Origin: Crocinitomicaceae bacterium
GTDB taxonomy: Bacteria > Bacteroidota > Bacteroidia > Flavobacteriales_D > Crocinitomicaceae
Assembly (NCBI GenBank): GCA_017983465.1
Contig: JAGOBK010000003.1
Span: 296,060 to 360,059 of the forward strand
DNA: 64,000 nt
Direction: 5' to 3'
How positions within the stretch are numbered: the stretch's first letter is position 1; each line of letters begins with the position of its first letter. Position numbers and translations under genes: made by a program. Below are positions 63,966-64,000 of the stretch, piece by piece. The notes beneath the pieces were generated by a model, which saw nothing but the letters and a program-made list of their open reading frames with translations, made no database searches and had not been told where the DNA came from.

Positions 63966-64000
63966 ATGTCGAATTGGGAACGCTATATTAAGGATTTTGT
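63966..64000 (+). CDS. Start of a probable tyrosine recombinase (XerD-like), cut by the window end
   Basis: ATG 63966 begins MSNWERYIKDF, 11 codons before the edge. The W-x-x-Y-I-x-D-F opening is that of XerC/XerD-type core-binding domains (dimer chromosome resolution), and xerD beside aroQ is a usual neighbour in Bacteroidota. Only the first few residues can be seen, so the call rests on that and on context. Confidence 0.5.
   Translation, partial: MSNWERYIKDF

Overview
The window looks like chromosomal DNA of an aerobic member of the Bacteroidota. My best guess is Flavobacteriales, near Crocinitomicaceae/Fluviicola, but this is inference. The evidence is: type IX secretion (T9SS) C-terminal sorting tails on two proteins; TAnnTTTG minus-7 promoter boxes just upstream of many genes; few Shine-Dalgarno sequences; a long SecA of 1114 residues; and oxygen-dependent HemF. 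I saw no rRNA, tRNA, insertion sequence, prophage or CRISPR array.

Left part (1-7.2 kb): an A+T-rich minus-strand cassette that looks like a defence module. It holds an SF1 helicase with a C-terminal nuclease-like domain, a NUDIX hydrolase, and an SF2 helicase with an N-terminal phospholipase-D-type nuclease domain that runs off the left edge. A WYL regulator, a TM2-like membrane protein and a Fic protein with its own likely operator follow.

7.2-16.8 kb: small membrane and J-domain genes, then an RtcR-like sigma-54 activator with a CARF-like N-terminal sensor. A class III Fic gene is convergent with it. Beyond that lie two 14-bp direct repeats and a near-consensus sigma-54 promoter, in front of a run of seven mostly unrecognised genes (12.05-16.27 kb). 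No rtcA or rtcB is present. I consider this the best candidate for an undescribed system.

16.8-25.5 kb: two mirror-image arrays of short repeats flank a HutD-like gene, two membrane proteins and a LamG/T9SS surface protein. GH25 and GH3 glycosidases and a barrel-like protein follow.

25.5-34.2 kb: a second candidate system. Two paralogous regulators (426 and 425 aa) bracket secreted and cytoplasmic genes: a T9SS-tailed protein, a collagen-like protein, a gene split by an in-frame TGA, a zinc-finger/TerB protein and a lipoprotein. Four promoters share one architecture: two 8-bp direct half-sites with an 11-bp period, then exactly 20 bp to the minus-7 box. Two of the four lie just upstream of the regulators, where the sites overlap the regulators' own minus-7 boxes.

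34-64 kb: mostly housekeeping. DsbA-like and flavin reductase-like genes, a second WYL regulator, a 56-aa Cys-tailed protein, a two-domain VOC protein, and the guaA-LysM-hemF operon. Next come the secA-DUF2520-kdsC-like operon, a GH109/kinase/nucleotidyltransferase operon fitting N-acetylgalactosamine salvage, and a DabA-DabB-SulP-DUF2490 operon for inorganic carbon uptake. The right end has rocD, a hexose-phosphate mutase, a MazF-type toxin-antitoxin pair, a ZIP metal transporter, a vWA protein, aroQ and the first codons of a probable xerD. Start codons were often moved downstream of the longest open frame where an ATG, signal peptide or promoter box favoured it.
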